In this document: positions 50,740 to 60,468 of the stretch, in pieces
Numbering within the stretch: the first letter of the stretch is position 1
Layout of the letters: each line of letters begins with the position of its first letter
Translations under genes and position numbers: made by a program
From: Bacillus glycinifermentans
GTDB lineage: Bacteria; Bacillota; Bacilli; Bacillales; Bacillaceae
Assembly (NCBI RefSeq): GCF_001042475.2
Contig: NZ_LECW02000004.1
Span: 310,001-374,000, forward strand
DNA: 64,000 nucleotides
Direction of reading: 5' to 3'
The notes under the pieces: model-generated
Seen by the model: the letters and a program-made list of their open reading frames with translations, nothing else
The model's database searches: none
Told to the model about the DNA's origin: nothing

Positions 50740-51330
50740 TTATTGATTTACTTTTACCATAGAAGGACGGATCACCCGGTCCTTAAGTTTATAGCCTTTT
50801 TGCAGCTCCTCAACGACTGCATTCGATTCATATGCTTCATCCTCAACCTGCATCACGGCCTGATGCAGATTCGGGTCGAATTGTTCGCCCACAGAAGGAA
50901 TGATTTCAACGCCTTCGTTTTGAAGTGCATCCAAAATTTGACGGTGCACCATTTCCATTCCTTGCAGCAGGCTTTTCGTCTGTTCGTTGTCAGGATCGAT
51001 CCCGAGGGCGCGTTCAAAGTTGTCGAGCGCCGGGAGCAAATCGCTGATGATGCGCTGTGAACGGTATTTTTCCGCGGCTTCAAGGTCAAGGCGGGCACGT
51101 CTTTTGTAATTTTCGAAATCCGCCTGAACACGTAAAAGTTTATTTTCTTTTTCATCAAGACGTTCTTGAAGTTCTTTCAGTTGTTTTTCAAGCAGTTCAG
51201 TTTGGTTTTCTTCAGCCTGTTCATCGGCTTCAGAAGCGGCTTGTTCTGCTTCAACTTCAGCTTCTTCTGCTTCCGTCTGATTCAATTCTTCCAGTTCCTC
51301 TTGTTCCTGGTTTTGTTTTTCTTCTGCCAT
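50740..51330 (-). CDS. grpE: Nucleotide exchange factor GrpE
   Basis: 196-residue GrpE. The first 50 residues are very acidic; a long coiled coil runs to about 110 ([19 protein letters not shown]); the beta domain follows with [17 protein letters not shown] and [15 protein letters not shown]. It releases ADP from DnaK. Start AGGGAGG upstream; second gene in the heat-shock operon. Confidence 0.97.
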   Translation of the reverse strand: MAEEKQNQEQEELEELNQTEAEEAEVEAEQAASEADEQAEENQTELLEKQLKELQERLDEKENKLLRVQADFENYKRRARLDLEAAEKYRSQRIISDLLPALDNFERALGIDPDNEQTKSLLQGMEMVHRQILDALQNEGVEIIPSVGEQFDPNLHQAVMQVEDEAYESNAVVEELQKGYKLKDRVIRPSMVKVNQ

Positions 51331-51407
51331 CTGTGTTCACCTCCCTTAAAGGTACCTTGCATATGTAGAGAAGGGAGAGCTCCCTCCTGCCTGCTTTCAG
51401 TACTGCC

Positions 51408-52439
51408 TTACCCATCATACAAACTCGTCAGCGCTTTTGACAAGTCAGATGATACATGCTGGAGCAATCCGACGACACGGGCATAATCCATGCGCGTCGG
51501 TCCGATGACCGCGATCGAGCCGATCTGCTTTGAACCGAGCGTATAAGTGGCGGTAATCAGACTGCAGTTTTCCATTTCTTCGTAATCATTTTCTTTGCCG
51601 ATTTTAATGGTGATTCCGGCTTCCGTCGATTGGAAAAGCCGCAGAACTTCCTGTTCTTTCTCAATAAGCGACAACAGCGATTTCACCCTGTCGATATCGT
51701 GAAATTCGGGCTGATTCAGCATATTAATCTTGCCGCCGAAAAACAAGCGGTCGGTTTGGGCCGAAGAATCAAGCGTAGCCGCGAGCGCATGCAAAATATC
51801 GTCATAGTTACGGATATGCGCACGCAGGAAGATGACCACTTCCTTAAAAATTCTGTCTTTAAGCTCTGATATCGGGACGCCTGCAAGGCGTTCGTTTAAT
51901 ATGTTAACCAGCTTTTCGAGGTCTGAAAGGTCGACCTCCGCCGGAAAATTAATCGTTTTATTCTCGACGTGTCCCGTGTTTGTCACGAGAATGGCGACAG
52001 CCTTATTCGGCTGGATCGGCACGATCTGAATCTGTTTCAAATGATTCTCGCTCAGCCTTGGCCCGAGGACAATCGATGTATAATTGGTCAGGTCTGATAA
52101 GACTTGAGCTGACTTTTGCACGGCTTTTTCAAGCTCAAAGATCTTTTCCTTGAAGATGGAATGTATTAATTTCAAATCCGTCTTTGACAGCTTTCCAGGA
52201 GAAAGCAAATGATCAACATAATAGCGATAGCCTTTTTCAGAAGGAATCCTGCCTGAAGATGAATGGGTTTTTTCGATAAATCCAAGCTCTTCCAAGTCAG
52301 CCATTTCGTTTCTGATCGTAGCCGAGCTGAATGTGATGTCTTCCTTTTTAGAAAGCGTTCTTGATCCCACCGGCTGAGCTGAACGAATAAAATCGTTGAT
52401 GATAACCTGCAAGATTAACAGCTGACGATTTGTTAACAT
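51408..52439 (-). CDS. hrcA: Heat-inducible transcription repressor HrcA
   Basis: 343-residue repressor of class I heat-shock genes. A winged-helix domain lies at the N-terminus ([35 protein letters not shown]), then a GAF-like dimer domain. It binds CIRCE elements with help from GroE. The ATG at 52439 behind GGGGTGAT gives the B. subtilis length; the longer frame runs through the CIRCE. It is first in the operon it represses. Confidence 0.97.
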   Translation of the reverse strand: MLTNRQLLILQVIINDFIRSAQPVGSRTLSKKEDITFSSATIRNEMADLEELGFIEKTHSSSGRIPSEKGYRYYVDHLLSPGKLSKTDLKLIHSIFKEKIFELEKAVQKSAQVLSDLTNYTSIVLGPRLSENHLKQIQIVPIQPNKAVAILVTNTGHVENKTINFPAEVDLSDLEKLVNILNERLAGVPISELKDRIFKEVVIFLRAHIRNYDDILHALAATLDSSAQTDRLFFGGKINMLNQPEFHDIDRVKSLLSLIEKEQEVLRLFQSTEAGITIKIGKENDYEEMENCSLITATYTLGSKQIGSIAVIGPTRMDYARVVGLLQHVSSDLSKALTSLYDG

Positions 52440-52453
52440 CCATATCACCCCTG

Positions 52454-52480
52454 TTAGCACTCACGACACCCGAGTGCTAA
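52454..52480. promoter_or_regulatory. CIRCE operator of the hrcA operon
   Basis: TTAGCACTC-N9-GAGTGCTAA, a perfect match to the consensus. It lies 14 bases before the hrcA start and downstream of the promoter. Confidence 0.98.
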
Positions 52481-52490
52481 TTGTATATCA

Positions 52491-52519
52491 AAATTACCAA
52501 ACCCCAATCAAAATGTCAA
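52491..52519 (-). promoter_or_regulatory. SigA promoter of the hrcA heat-shock operon
   Basis: TTGACA (52514-52519), 17-nt spacer and TAATTT (52491-52496) on the minus strand. The -35 box directly adjoins the hemW stop codon, and the CIRCE lies where transcription should begin. A second -10 candidate (TATACA) overlaps slightly downstream. Confidence 0.65.
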
Positions 52520-53659
52520 TTATAACTCACCCAAGAATGCCTGAAACACTTCATTTCCCAGCAGCTTTCCGCCGTGTGTCAAACGAACGCTTTTTTCCGT
52601 ATTCAAAATCAGTCCTTTTTCTTCAAGTGAACGCAAAACGTCCGGGAAAAGGCCGTCAAGAGGCGTTCCGTATTTTTCGAAAAACCGCTCTTTGCTTACG
52701 CCGGCTGTTTTCCGCAGGCCGAGAAACATCTCTTCTTCAATCTGTTCATTTCTTGTCACGGGATGGCTCTCCTTATAAGGAAAACCGGTTTTGTCGATAA
52801 GCTCGATATAATGCTTGACAGGGCCCGCGTTTACGGTTCGTTTGCCATTGATATAGCCGTGGGCGCCCGCTCCGAAGCCAAAGTACTCTTCATTGCTCCA
52901 ATATGTGAGGTTATGCCTGCTTTCAAACCCTTTTTTCGCGAAGTTGCTGATTTCGTACTGGTGTATGCCGGCTTCGGCCATCGTTTTCATGACGAGCTCA
53001 TACATCTCCGCCTCCTGCTCTTGCTGCGGCAGGTGAAGGCGGCCTTTTTTCATCAGATTGTAAAAAACGGTTTTCGGCTCCACAATAAGCGAATAAACCG
53101 AATAATGCTCAGCGTCGAGAGACAGTGCGGTCTCAAGCGATGCAGCCAGATCGTCAATCGTCTGTCCCGGCAGCCCGAACATGAGGTCAAGGCTGATGTT
53201 TTCAAATCCGGCCTCCCTCGCCCTTTCAAAGGAAACGAACACATCTTTTTTCTCGTGAACCCTGCCGATTTTCTTCAGCAGCTCATCTTCAAACGTTTGA
53301 ACGCCGAAGCTCAGCCTGTTTACACCGGCTTGCTTCAATACGTTCAGCTTTTCTGACGACAGATCGTCCGGATTGGCTTCCACTGCAAATTCAACGAGGT
53401 TTTCGCCCGGTTTTAAAACCGAGTTGACTGTATCAAGCAACCGTTCAAGCTGAACGGCCGATAATGAGGTCGGAGTGCCTCCGCCAATAAAAATCGTTTT
53501 CAGCTCGGGGGCCTCGATGGCTTCCATTGTATTGGACATTTCCTTTTCCAAATAGCGCAAGTAGTCGTCAACAGGCTGGCTCTGAATAAAAAATTTATTA
53601 AAATCGCAATAATGGCAGATGTGTTCGCAAAACGGAATGTGGATATAAGCGGATTTCAT
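52520..53659 (-). CDS. hemW: Haem chaperone HemW (radical SAM)
   Basis: 379-residue radical-SAM protein related to coproporphyrinogen oxidase HemN. The cluster motif is C-x3-C-x2-C in PFCEHICHYCDF; the extra Cys of true HemN is replaced by Phe, which is the mark of HemW, so it should transfer haem and not oxidise coproporphyrinogen. Other motifs: GGGTPTSLS near residue 58 and NRLSFGVQ near 115. I chose the ATG at 53659 with AAGGTG upstream. Earlier annotations call it hemN. Confidence 0.9.
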   Translation of the reverse strand: MKSAYIHIPFCEHICHYCDFNKFFIQSQPVDDYLRYLEKEMSNTMEAIEAPELKTIFIGGGTPTSLSAVQLERLLDTVNSVLKPGENLVEFAVEANPDDLSSEKLNVLKQAGVNRLSFGVQTFEDELLKKIGRVHEKKDVFVSFERAREAGFENISLDLMFGLPGQTIDDLAASLETALSLDAEHYSVYSLIVEPKTVFYNLMKKGRLHLPQQEQEAEMYELVMKTMAEAGIHQYEISNFAKKGFESRHNLTYWSNEEYFGFGAGAHGYINGKRTVNAGPVKHYIELIDKTGFPYKESHPVTRNEQIEEEMFLGLRKTAGVSKERFFEKYGTPLDGLFPDVLRSLEEKGLILNTEKSVRLTHGGKLLGNEVFQAFLGEL

Positions 53660-53719
53660 TATGTTCACCTTCTTTTACGGAAAGAAGCCGCAGTGTGTTA
53701 AGCTGCGGCGGAAAAAGGC

Positions 53720-55558
53720 CTATGATTTCTGGCTGCTGTCGTCCATTTTCAGCACAGCCATAAAGGCTTCCTGCGGAACTTCGACAGAGCCGACCTGTTT
53801 CATTCTTCGCTTTCCTTCCTTTTGCTTTTCAAGCAGTTTGCGCTTTCTGGAAATATCTCCGCCGTAACATTTCGCCAGAACGTTTTTGCGCATCGCCTTG
53901 ATCGTCGAACGGGCGATGATCTTTTGGCCGATGGCAGCCTGAACCGGCACTTCGAATTGCTGGCGCGGAATGAGTTCTTTCAGCTTTTCGACGATTACCT
54001 TTCCGCGCTCATACGCATAATCGCGGTGAACGATAAAGGAAAGTGCATCAATTTTTTCGCCGTTCAGCATGATGTCCATCTTGACGAGCTTAGACGGCTT
54101 ATAGCCGATCAGTTCATAATCAAATGACGCATAGCCTTTTGTGCTCGATTTCAGCTGATCGAAAAATTCATAGACGATCTCAGCCAGCGGAATTTCGTAA
54201 ATGATGCTGACCCGGTTGGCATCGAGGTACTGCATGTCGATGAACTGGCCGCGCTTATTTTGGCACAATTCCATGACCGCACCGACAAAGTCGTTCGGCA
54301 CCATCATCGTTGCTTTCACGTACGGCTCCTCAATACGCTCAATCTTCTGCGGATCAGGCATGTTTGACGGATTGTCGACGATGATCTTTTCGCCGTCAGT
54401 CATGTAAACGTCGTAAATAACGCTCGGCGCCGTCGTAATCAAATCAATCTTAAATTCGCGTTCAATCCGCTCCTGGATGATCTCCATGTGAAGCATGCCC
54501 AAGAATCCGCAGCGGAAGCCGAATCCTAAAGCCTGAGAGGTTTCCGCTTCATATTGAAGTGAAGAGTCGTTCAGCTCAAGCTTCTCAAGCGCTTCCCGCA
54601 AATCGTTGTATTTCGCGGTGTCGATCGGATACAGTCCGCAATATACCATCGGATTCAGCTTTCTGTAGCCGGGCAGGGCTTCCTCGGCCGGGTTTTCCGC
54701 GCTCGTGATCGTATCCCCTACGCGGGTGTCTCCCACGTTTTTGATCGCCGCTGTCAGGAATCCGACATCGCCGACCGTCAATTCATCGGCAGGAACGGCT
54801 TTCGGCGTAAATACACCGACTTCCGTGACTTCAAATTCCTTCCCGGTCGCCATCATCTTAATTTTCTGTCCGGCCTTTACAGTTCCCTGGACAACCCTGA
54901 TATAAGCGACGACTCCTCTGTAGGCATCATAGAGGGAATCGAAGATCAAAGCCTGTAAAGGAGCGTCGGGATCTCCGTCTGGAGCCGGAACTTTTTCAAC
55001 GATCTGCTCCAGTATCTCTTCGATCCCGATGCCCGCTTTGGCGGAAGCAAGGACCGCTTCTGAAGCATCGAGGCCGATGACATCTTCCACCTCTTGGCGG
55101 ACGCGCTCCGGCTCTGCGCTCGGCAAGTCGATTTTGTTAATGACCGGCAGGATTTCAAGGTCATTGTCAAGCGCAAGGTAAACGTTTGCGAGCGTCTGCG
55201 CCTCGATTCCCTGGGCTGCGTCAACGACGAGAATCGCGCCTTCACACGCGGCCAAGCTTCTTGACACTTCATAGGTAAAGTCCACGTGCCCCGGGGTGTC
55301 TATGAGGTGAAAAATATATTCCTCTCCGTCTTTTGCTTTATATTTCAGCTGAACGGAGTTGAGTTTAATGGTGATTCCTCTTTCTCGTTCCAAATCCATC
55401 GAGTCGAGCAACTGCTCTTTCATTTCCCTTTGAGTGATTGCCGCCGTTTTTTCCAGTATACGGTCTGCCAGCGTTGATTTCCCGTGGTCAATATGGGCGA
55501 TAATAGAGAAATTGCGAATTCTCGACTGTCTTTGTAATCGTTTTTCTTTGTCTGTCAC
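53720..55558 (-). CDS. lepA: Elongation factor 4 (LepA)
   Basis: 612-residue translational GTPase. G1 is [10 protein letters not shown]3 is DTPGHVDF, G4 is NKIDLPSA; domains II, III and V of EF-G type follow, with the LepA-specific C-terminus ([22 protein letters not shown] in part). It acts on stalled or mistranslocated ribosomes. I chose the GTG at 55558 ([11 protein letters not shown]), which gives the usual 612 residues. It lies 60 bases upstream of hemW. Confidence 0.97.
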   Translation of the reverse strand: MTDKEKRLQRQSRIRNFSIIAHIDHGKSTLADRILEKTAAITQREMKEQLLDSMDLERERGITIKLNSVQLKYKAKDGEEYIFHLIDTPGHVDFTYEVSRSLAACEGAILVVDAAQGIEAQTLANVYLALDNDLEILPVINKIDLPSAEPERVRQEVEDVIGLDASEAVLASAKAGIGIEEILEQIVEKVPAPDGDPDAPLQALIFDSLYDAYRGVVAYIRVVQGTVKAGQKIKMMATGKEFEVTEVGVFTPKAVPADELTVGDVGFLTAAIKNVGDTRVGDTITSAENPAEEALPGYRKLNPMVYCGLYPIDTAKYNDLREALEKLELNDSSLQYEAETSQALGFGFRCGFLGMLHMEIIQERIEREFKIDLITTAPSVIYDVYMTDGEKIIVDNPSNMPDPQKIERIEEPYVKATMMVPNDFVGAVMELCQNKRGQFIDMQYLDANRVSIIYEIPLAEIVYEFFDQLKSSTKGYASFDYELIGYKPSKLVKMDIMLNGEKIDALSFIVHRDYAYERGKVIVEKLKELIPRQQFEVPVQAAIGQKIIARSTIKAMRKNVLAKCYGGDISRKRKLLEKQKEGKRRMKQVGSVEVPQEAFMAVLKMDDSSQKS

Positions 55559-55662
55559 ACTAATCACTCCTACTATGAAACGCAACATGCGCTAGCTTAG
55601 ATTATATCAATAGGGGTGTAAAGATTCAATGTTTAGAAATCCTCAGGTCAAGTCGCAAAAAA

Positions 55663-55690
55663 GAAAAAACGAGTTCCCCTGGAACCCGTT
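55663..55690 (-). terminator. Terminator of the gpr-spoIIP-yqxA group
   Basis: AACGGGTTCC and GGAACTCGTT pair on the minus strand, followed by TTTTTTC, ten bases beyond the yqxA stop. Confidence 0.85.
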
Positions 55691-55699
55691 CTCTTTGAC

Positions 55700-56032
55700 T
55701 TATTCCGTTTTGTCCTTGATCCAGTCATACAAAGACCTGGCTGAGTTCGTGACCGAGTCTGCCAGCGCGCGGCCGGCCTGGGAAAAAAAGTTGAAAGCTT
55801 CCAATCGTTCAAGCTCCTTCTGTTTTTCTTCCAAATCGATTTTGTGCCCGAGAACGGAAGCCTCCTTCGCTTCTCCTTCAGAAATGCTGAGCGCTCCTTT
55901 TAAATCAGGGTCTTTATAGCCCTTCATTTCCAGCATCCCGTTATTCGCCTGCTGCATGCCGACGAGAACGCCGAAAAACATGACAGCGGATGCCAATATG
56001 CATTTTCCTATAAAAGAAGCCACCGTTATCAC
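55700..56032 (-). CDS. yqxA: YqxA, small membrane-anchored protein (DUF3679)
   Basis: 110-residue protein. The N-terminal membrane segment (residues 3-25, VASFIGKCILASAVMFFGV) is followed by a charged outside part (EKQKELERLEAFNFFSQAG). Function is unknown. It starts 6 bases after the spoIIP stop and is probably co-transcribed with it in sporulation. Confidence 0.82.
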   Translation of the reverse strand: MITVASFIGKCILASAVMFFGVLVGMQQANNGMLEMKGYKDPDLKGALSISEGEAKEASVLGHKIDLEEKQKELERLEAFNFFSQAGRALADSVTNSARSLYDWIKDKTE

Positions 56033-56038
56033 CTGTTT

Positions 56039-57241
56039 CTATTGTTTTTTCTTATCGTCTTCACCTGAGCCTGCATCGACTTTTTCCGCCTCCCAGAACA
56101 TCTCGCTGAACACGTCGGCCGTTGCGTCTGCAGCCCGTTCAAGCTCCGCCCGATTATTATCGACGCCCCCGAATTCAATTAAGATCGAATGCTCGTTTAA
56201 GTCCTGGTTATATACGCCATTATCCCCAGGATCGCCTTTTGATATAACGCCGCGGCTTAAGCCCGGATATTTTTTTTCAAGGCGTTCATGCAGATCTTTT
56301 GCCAGCTTTAAATTCGCCTCAAAATTAGAGCTTTTTTTGCCGATGACAAATGCGATCCGCGCATAGCTTTTTCCTTTTATCGTCGTGGTGGTCGCTTTTC
56401 TGCGCTGCGCATCCCGGTGAATATCGATAAAATACTGCAGATCCTTGTTTCGGGCCATCGCTTCTTTAACGACAGGCCTTGCTTCATCATAGGAGCGCGG
56501 ATAGCTCCAGCCTTTCTTTTTCAGATTCGCTTGAATGTCCGTTTTATCCACCTTTGCCCCGACGCCTTGAGATTCCAAAGCATCAGCGAGCATATCGCTG
56601 ACAAGCGTGACATTCGCTTTTGAATGAATGGCCATGTTGGGATTGGTTTCCCCCTTTAAAAATGGCAGATACGATTCGGTATTATGCGTGTTATAAATAA
56701 ATACCACTTTTCGGTCGCCGGTTGACTGCTCGGGAGGTTGTTTGTTTTCAGCGTCTTCTTTCTTTCCTTCAATCTCTGCAAGATTTGCTTCTCTTTCTTC
56801 TTTTAAGACTTCGGTCGGCGGCGCAGATTCAGAAGGCATGTTCGTATAATCGGTCCCTTGTCCAGCTACGAGAATGTCTGAATCAAAATGCGAAAAACCT
56901 GGAAGCTCGCGGCCGAGAAAGCTTCGCGGGTCTTTCAAATTAATGCTCGTCGCCAGTTTTAGAACAAGCGGCGAAAGCTCAATCCTTTTATTCGGTTCAG
57001 GCAGCTCTGATGCAAAATACCGGTTTTCCATCCCTAAAATGTGTCCAAACGCTTCACCCGCCAGTTCATCCGTCACCCGATATAATGACGAAGATGGTCT
57101 CAGTTCAGGCCGGAGAGATGTGAGCACCCCTGACAAAATGAACACTAAGAGCAGGCCGGCAATAAACAAGAAGACTGTTTTCACCGCGGTTCCAGCGTTT
57201 ACGGCCAGCACAAACTGACGATTTCTGCCTCTTTTTTTCAT
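56039..57241 (-). CDS. spoIIP: Stage II sporulation protein P
   Basis: 400-residue SpoIIP, a membrane-anchored amidase and endopeptidase that, with SpoIID and SpoIIM, drives engulfment of the forespore. One membrane segment lies at residues 19-40; the catalytic domain is in the C-terminal 230 residues, with VFIYNTHNTESYLP near 175, IDIHRDAQRRK near 270 and LIEFGGVDNNRAELERA near 365. GGAGGG lies before the ATG. Located downstream of gpr as in B. subtilis. Confidence 0.95.
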   Translation of the reverse strand: MKKRGRNRQFVLAVNAGTAVKTVFLFIAGLLLVFILSGVLTSLRPELRPSSSLYRVTDELAGEAFGHILGMENRYFASELPEPNKRIELSPLVLKLATSINLKDPRSFLGRELPGFSHFDSDILVAGQGTDYTNMPSESAPPTEVLKEEREANLAEIEGKKEDAENKQPPEQSTGDRKVVFIYNTHNTESYLPFLKGETNPNMAIHSKANVTLVSDMLADALESQGVGAKVDKTDIQANLKKKGWSYPRSYDEARPVVKEAMARNKDLQYFIDIHRDAQRRKATTTTIKGKSYARIAFVIGKKSSNFEANLKLAKDLHERLEKKYPGLSRGVISKGDPGDNGVYNQDLNEHSILIEFGGVDNNRAELERAADATADVFSEMFWEAEKVDAGSGEDDKKKQ

Positions 57242-57313
57242 CGCAATCCCTCCAGAGCTTGTCTAGTAAATAGACTATGAGCAAGATAGAGGAAGTAGAA
57301 CAAGCCATTGGGC

Positions 57314-57344
57314 GAAAAAAATCAGGCGGCTTATTCAGCCGCCT
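57314..57344 (-). terminator. Terminator after gpr
   Basis: AGGCGGCT and AGCCGCCT pair on the minus strand, followed by GATTTTTTTC. The gpr stop codon is inside the first arm. Confidence 0.88.
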
Positions 57345-58449
57345 AGTGGTTGTACATGCCTTTGTTGTCCTGTGAGACTTTTTCATGCAGCGCGGTGTTC
57401 AGCCCGTTTGCAATGACGTTTGCCATGTCATCGATGAACGAATCGACTTCTTTCGGCGTTACCATCAAATTATGGCCGAGCGGTGCGAGCACTTCGTAAA
57501 TGAGCTGCCTTTTTTCATCTTCTCCAAGACCTCCGACGATTCCGAGAAACGATTTGCGCTGCTGTTCATCCGGGAGGTCTTCCTCTGTCAAAACCTTACG
57601 TTTTCCGAAAGTCATTCCTGCAGGCACAAGCGATCGGGACGGGCTGTCATCTCTCATCTCTCTTCCGAAATGCTTCAAAATATAATCGATCGTATCGCTT
57701 GTAATCGTAACCGCATCGACAACGGTCGGAACGCCGATGGCGATGACCGGGATCCCGAGCGTCTCTTTGCTCAATTCTTTTCGTTTATTCCCGACCCCTG
57801 ATCCGGGATGAATCCCGCTGTCAGAAATTTGAATGGTTGAATTGACGCGGTCGATCGCCCTTGAGGCAAGAGCATCGACCGCAATCACGAAATCGGGCTT
57901 AGAACGGTCGATCACGCCTTGGATAATATCGCTCGTCTCGATTCCCGTCAGCCCCATCACGCCCGGTGAAAGCGCGCTGACCGGGCGGTAGCCTTCCTCC
58001 ACATTTTCCGGCTGAAGCTTGAATAGATGCCTTGTCACAAGGAGACTTTCCGTGACAAGCGGTCCGAGCGAATCAGGGGTTACATTCCAGTTGCCCAGCC
58101 CGACGATTAGACAGCTCGCATCCTGCTGAATGCCCAAATAGTCAAGAAAAGCGGAAAACTCCTTTGCAAACAAATTGATGACCTTTTCTTGAAGAGCCGA
58201 ATCCTGCTGCCTGATTCCCTGCGTTTCCAAGGTTAAATAGCGCCCTGCTTTTTTGCCGGACAGCTTTGCCCCTTCTTCGTCAATATCCATCGTCTGGACT
58301 TTGATTCCGTCCTGCTCATATTCTTTGACCTTAAACCCTTTTAGTTGTTGCCGGGAAGACGCTTCTCTTTCTTGCGCCAGATCCTTTGCTTCAACGGCTA
58401 AATCGGTTCTAACGGTATATTTGCTCAAGTCAAGCTTTTTCTTCTCCAT
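57343..58449 (-). CDS. gpr: Germination protease Gpr
   Basis: 368-residue aspartic-type protease that degrades small acid-soluble spore proteins at germination. It is made as a zymogen; the N-terminus [17 protein letters not shown] holds the autoprocessing site region. [16 protein letters not shown] near residue 115 and [17 protein letters not shown] sequence near 190 are conserved. I chose the ATG at 58449 behind GGAGGGA, which gives the known length; 45 further upstream codons are open but cover the promoter. Confidence 0.95.
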   Translation of the reverse strand: MEKKKLDLSKYTVRTDLAVEAKDLAQEREASSRQQLKGFKVKEYEQDGIKVQTMDIDEEGAKLSGKKAGRYLTLETQGIRQQDSALQEKVINLFAKEFSAFLDYLGIQQDASCLIVGLGNWNVTPDSLGPLVTESLLVTRHLFKLQPENVEEGYRPVSALSPGVMGLTGIETSDIIQGVIDRSKPDFVIAVDALASRAIDRVNSTIQISDSGIHPGSGVGNKRKELSKETLGIPVIAIGVPTVVDAVTITSDTIDYILKHFGREMRDDSPSRSLVPAGMTFGKRKVLTEEDLPDEQQRKSFLGIVGGLGEDEKRQLIYEVLAPLGHNLMVTPKEVDSFIDDMANVIANGLNTALHEKVSQDNKGMYNH

Positions 58450-58481
58450 ATTTGCATTCCCTCCAAAAACATAACTGTAAA

Positions 58482-58511
58482 TAGTGTTCCCTGCCGTAAG
58501 TGCAAACATTC
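58482..58511 (-). promoter_or_regulatory. Probable forespore (SigF/SigG) promoter of gpr
   Basis: The minus strand has GAATG (58507-58511), a 15-nt spacer, then GGGAACACTA (58482-58491), which fits the forespore -10 pattern GGnnAnAnTR. The -35 match is only partial. gpr is a forespore gene in B. subtilis. Confidence 0.55.
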
Positions 58512-58551
58512 CCGGAAGCGTCCTTTCAAATAAAAATACTTTACATTTATA

Positions 58552-58580
58552 TTGCAATCTAAAGGTGTGTTTGATAGAAT
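58552..58580 (+). promoter_or_regulatory. Probable SigA promoter of rpsT
   Basis: TTGCAA (58552-58557), 17-nt spacer, TAGAAT (58575-58580), leaving a leader of about 65 bases before rpsT. Confidence 0.65.
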
Positions 58581-58653
58581 ACAATTTGTTCTATTGTGGA
58601 GATCTAACCTATAGAAAAAGGAACAGAGGTTATTTCTTAGGAGGTGAAACACA

Positions 58654-58920
58654 TTGCCAAACATTAAATCAGCGATCAAACGCACAAAAACAAACAATGA
58701 GCGCCGCGCACACAATGCGACGATCAAATCTGCAATGCGTACTGCGATCAAACAAGTTGAAACACTTGTAACCAACAACGAAGCAGACAAAGCAAAAGCA
58801 GCTTTATCCGTTGCAGCGAAGAAAATCGACAAAGCAGCGAAAAAAGGTCTTGTCCACAAAAATACTGCGGCTCGTTACAAATCAAACCTAGCGAAAAAAG
58901 TGAACGGACTTTCTGCATAA
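58654..58920 (+). CDS. rpsT: 30S ribosomal protein S20
   Basis: 88-residue basic primary 16S rRNA-binding protein. Family pattern: [20 protein letters not shown] start, and [19 protein letters not shown] near the end. The start codon is TTG behind a strong AGGAGGTG; TTG starts are known for rpsT. It stands alone, divergent from gpr. Confidence 0.97.
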   Translation: MPNIKSAIKRTKTNNERRAHNATIKSAMRTAIKQVETLVTNNEADKAKAALSVAAKKIDKAAKKGLVHKNTAARYKSNLAKKVNGLSA

Positions 58921-58924
58921 AAGA

Positions 58925-58950
58925 AAGCTTGGCCCTGCCAAGCTTTTTTG
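58925..58950 (+). terminator. rpsT terminator
   Basis: AAGCTTGG and CCAAGCTT pair around CCCTG and are followed by TTTTTG. Confidence 0.92.
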
Positions 58951-58960
58951 CTTGCTATTT

Positions 58961-58996
58961 AAAAAAAGCGGCCTCCTAGAGAGAGCCGCTTTTTTC
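58961..58996 (-). terminator. holA terminator
   Basis: AAAAAAGCGGC and GCCGCTTTTTT pair around a 12-nt loop. The holA stop codon lies in the loop. Confidence 0.8.
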
Positions 58997-60016
58997 ACTC
59001 GGCTGCAAAAGCTTCAGCAAAAACAGCTCAAGCAGCAGCTGCTTGTCCTTTTTTCCGGTCTTCATTTCATAATCCATCACGGCGAGCTGCTCCATAATGC
59101 TTTTGAGCTCTGTTTCGGAAAAGAGCCTCGCCTGATCGATCGCCAGCTTGATTCTGAAAGGATGGACTTTCAGGTTTGAGGCAATTTGCTTCTGTCCGTA
59201 TCCTTGCTGCGAAAAATATTTCGTTTGCAATATGAGGCGGAACTGATTGGCGATCAACGCCATCATTTTAATCGGTTCTTCATTCTGCTTCAAAAGGTCG
59301 TAAAAAATCTGAAGCGCCTCCGTCCGCCTTCGATTGACGACCTTGTTGATCAATTCAAAAATATTCTGCTCAAGCCCCCTTGCGACGAGCTTTCTGACGT
59401 CTTCCAGCAAGATTTCATCACGGTCTCCGATATATGTACTGAGCTTTTTGACCTCTTGAGCAATGGCCGACAGGCTCGCATTGCACAGAATGACGAGCTC
59501 TTCCGCCGCGTCTGAATCGATTTGCTTCCCCTCTGATTTGGCGAGGCCTTTAATAAAGTCGGCCGTTTCAGGCCCGTTCAGCTCCTTTGCCTCGACCATA
59601 TCCGCGTGTTTTTTCAGCAGCTTTGTCAGCTTTTTTCGTTCATCAAGCTTTTCGTACGGAGCCAGCAAAACGAATACGGAATACGGCGCAGGCTGCGCAA
59701 TATAAGCTTCCAGAGCCTCAAGGTTGTGCTCAGGCTTGTCTTTCTTTTTTTCAGCCGTTAAAAAAGTCGGATTTTTGGCAACGACGAGACGCCTCTCCCC
59801 CATAAAAGGAAAGGTTTCGGCATCCTCAACGGCAAGATCGAGAGCATCTTCTTCCAGGTCAAATACGGAAAGATTAAAGTCTTTCGTTTCTTCGTCAACG
59901 ACGGCTTGTCTAATCCTTTGAACCGTCTCCTGCAGCAGATATGTCTCTTTTCCGTACAAACAATAAACAGGATGAATATCGCCTTTTTTTAAGCTTTTCC
60001 AAACATCAAATACCAT
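58976..60016 (-). CDS. holA: DNA polymerase III, delta subunit
   Basis: 346-residue delta subunit (YqeN), which opens the sliding clamp in the clamp-loader complex. Pattern: VYCLYGKETYLLQETVQRI at the N-terminus (P-loop remnant of the AAA fold), NIFELINKVVNRR near residue 225 and a C-terminal helical domain (QLLLELFLLKLL). GAGAGGAAAG lies upstream of tandem ATGs; I chose the second (60016) because it gives the usual start MVFDVWKSL. Confidence 0.94.
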   Translation of the reverse strand: MVFDVWKSLKKGDIHPVYCLYGKETYLLQETVQRIRQAVVDEETKDFNLSVFDLEEDALDLAVEDAETFPFMGERRLVVAKNPTFLTAEKKKDKPEHNLEALEAYIAQPAPYSVFVLLAPYEKLDERKKLTKLLKKHADMVEAKELNGPETADFIKGLAKSEGKQIDSDAAEELVILCNASLSAIAQEVKKLSTYIGDRDEILLEDVRKLVARGLEQNIFELINKVVNRRRTEALQIFYDLLKQNEEPIKMMALIANQFRLILQTKYFSQQGYGQKQIASNLKVHPFRIKLAIDQARLFSETELKSIMEQLAVMDYEMKTGKKDKQLLLELFLLKLLQPSEKSGSL

Positions 60017-60248
60017 CATCTGTACTTTCCTCTCTTTCATCCTTCTCTTCTATCCTAAAGCGTGTTTTGCAAATAGTAAAGAGAGAAACGGAGTCATCCG
60101 CTCTCTCATTTATAATAAACGCCTTCTATAAACCCCCGGGTCAGTTTATAAAAGACGATGTTCATAAAATGTAGAAAACGGTTGCAGGAAGCTTCTAGAT
60201 TTTTCTAAAGAATTGAATTATACTGGATACAAATAGGAGGGGTAAATT

Positions 60249-60380
60249 GTGAATGAATTTGAAAAAGACGTACAAAGCAAACGTAACGATCTTGTAGACT
60301 CGGGTGTCGGTTTTGTCGTGAGTTTTGGATTCTTTGCTGTGATGTTTATCATCGCTACTGTCATACATCTGGCCGGATGA
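60249..60380 (+). CDS. yqzM: Small membrane protein YqzM
   Basis: 43-residue protein of the YqzM family, not long enough for routine calling. A charged N-terminus (NEFEKDVQSKRNDLVDSG) precedes a single membrane segment (VGFVVSFGFFAVMFIIATVI). The GTG start at 60249 has AGGAGGGG upstream. Function is unknown. Position between holA and comEC matches B. subtilis. Confidence 0.88.
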   Translation: MNEFEKDVQSKRNDLVDSGVGFVVSFGFFAVMFIIATVIHLAG

Positions 60381-60468
60381 TCAAAACCGGATTGACTCCG
60401 GTCGCATATGTTGAAAAATGAATTCTTTCCGCCAGCTGCCGACTGCTCTGACGCAGTCTTTTTTTCTG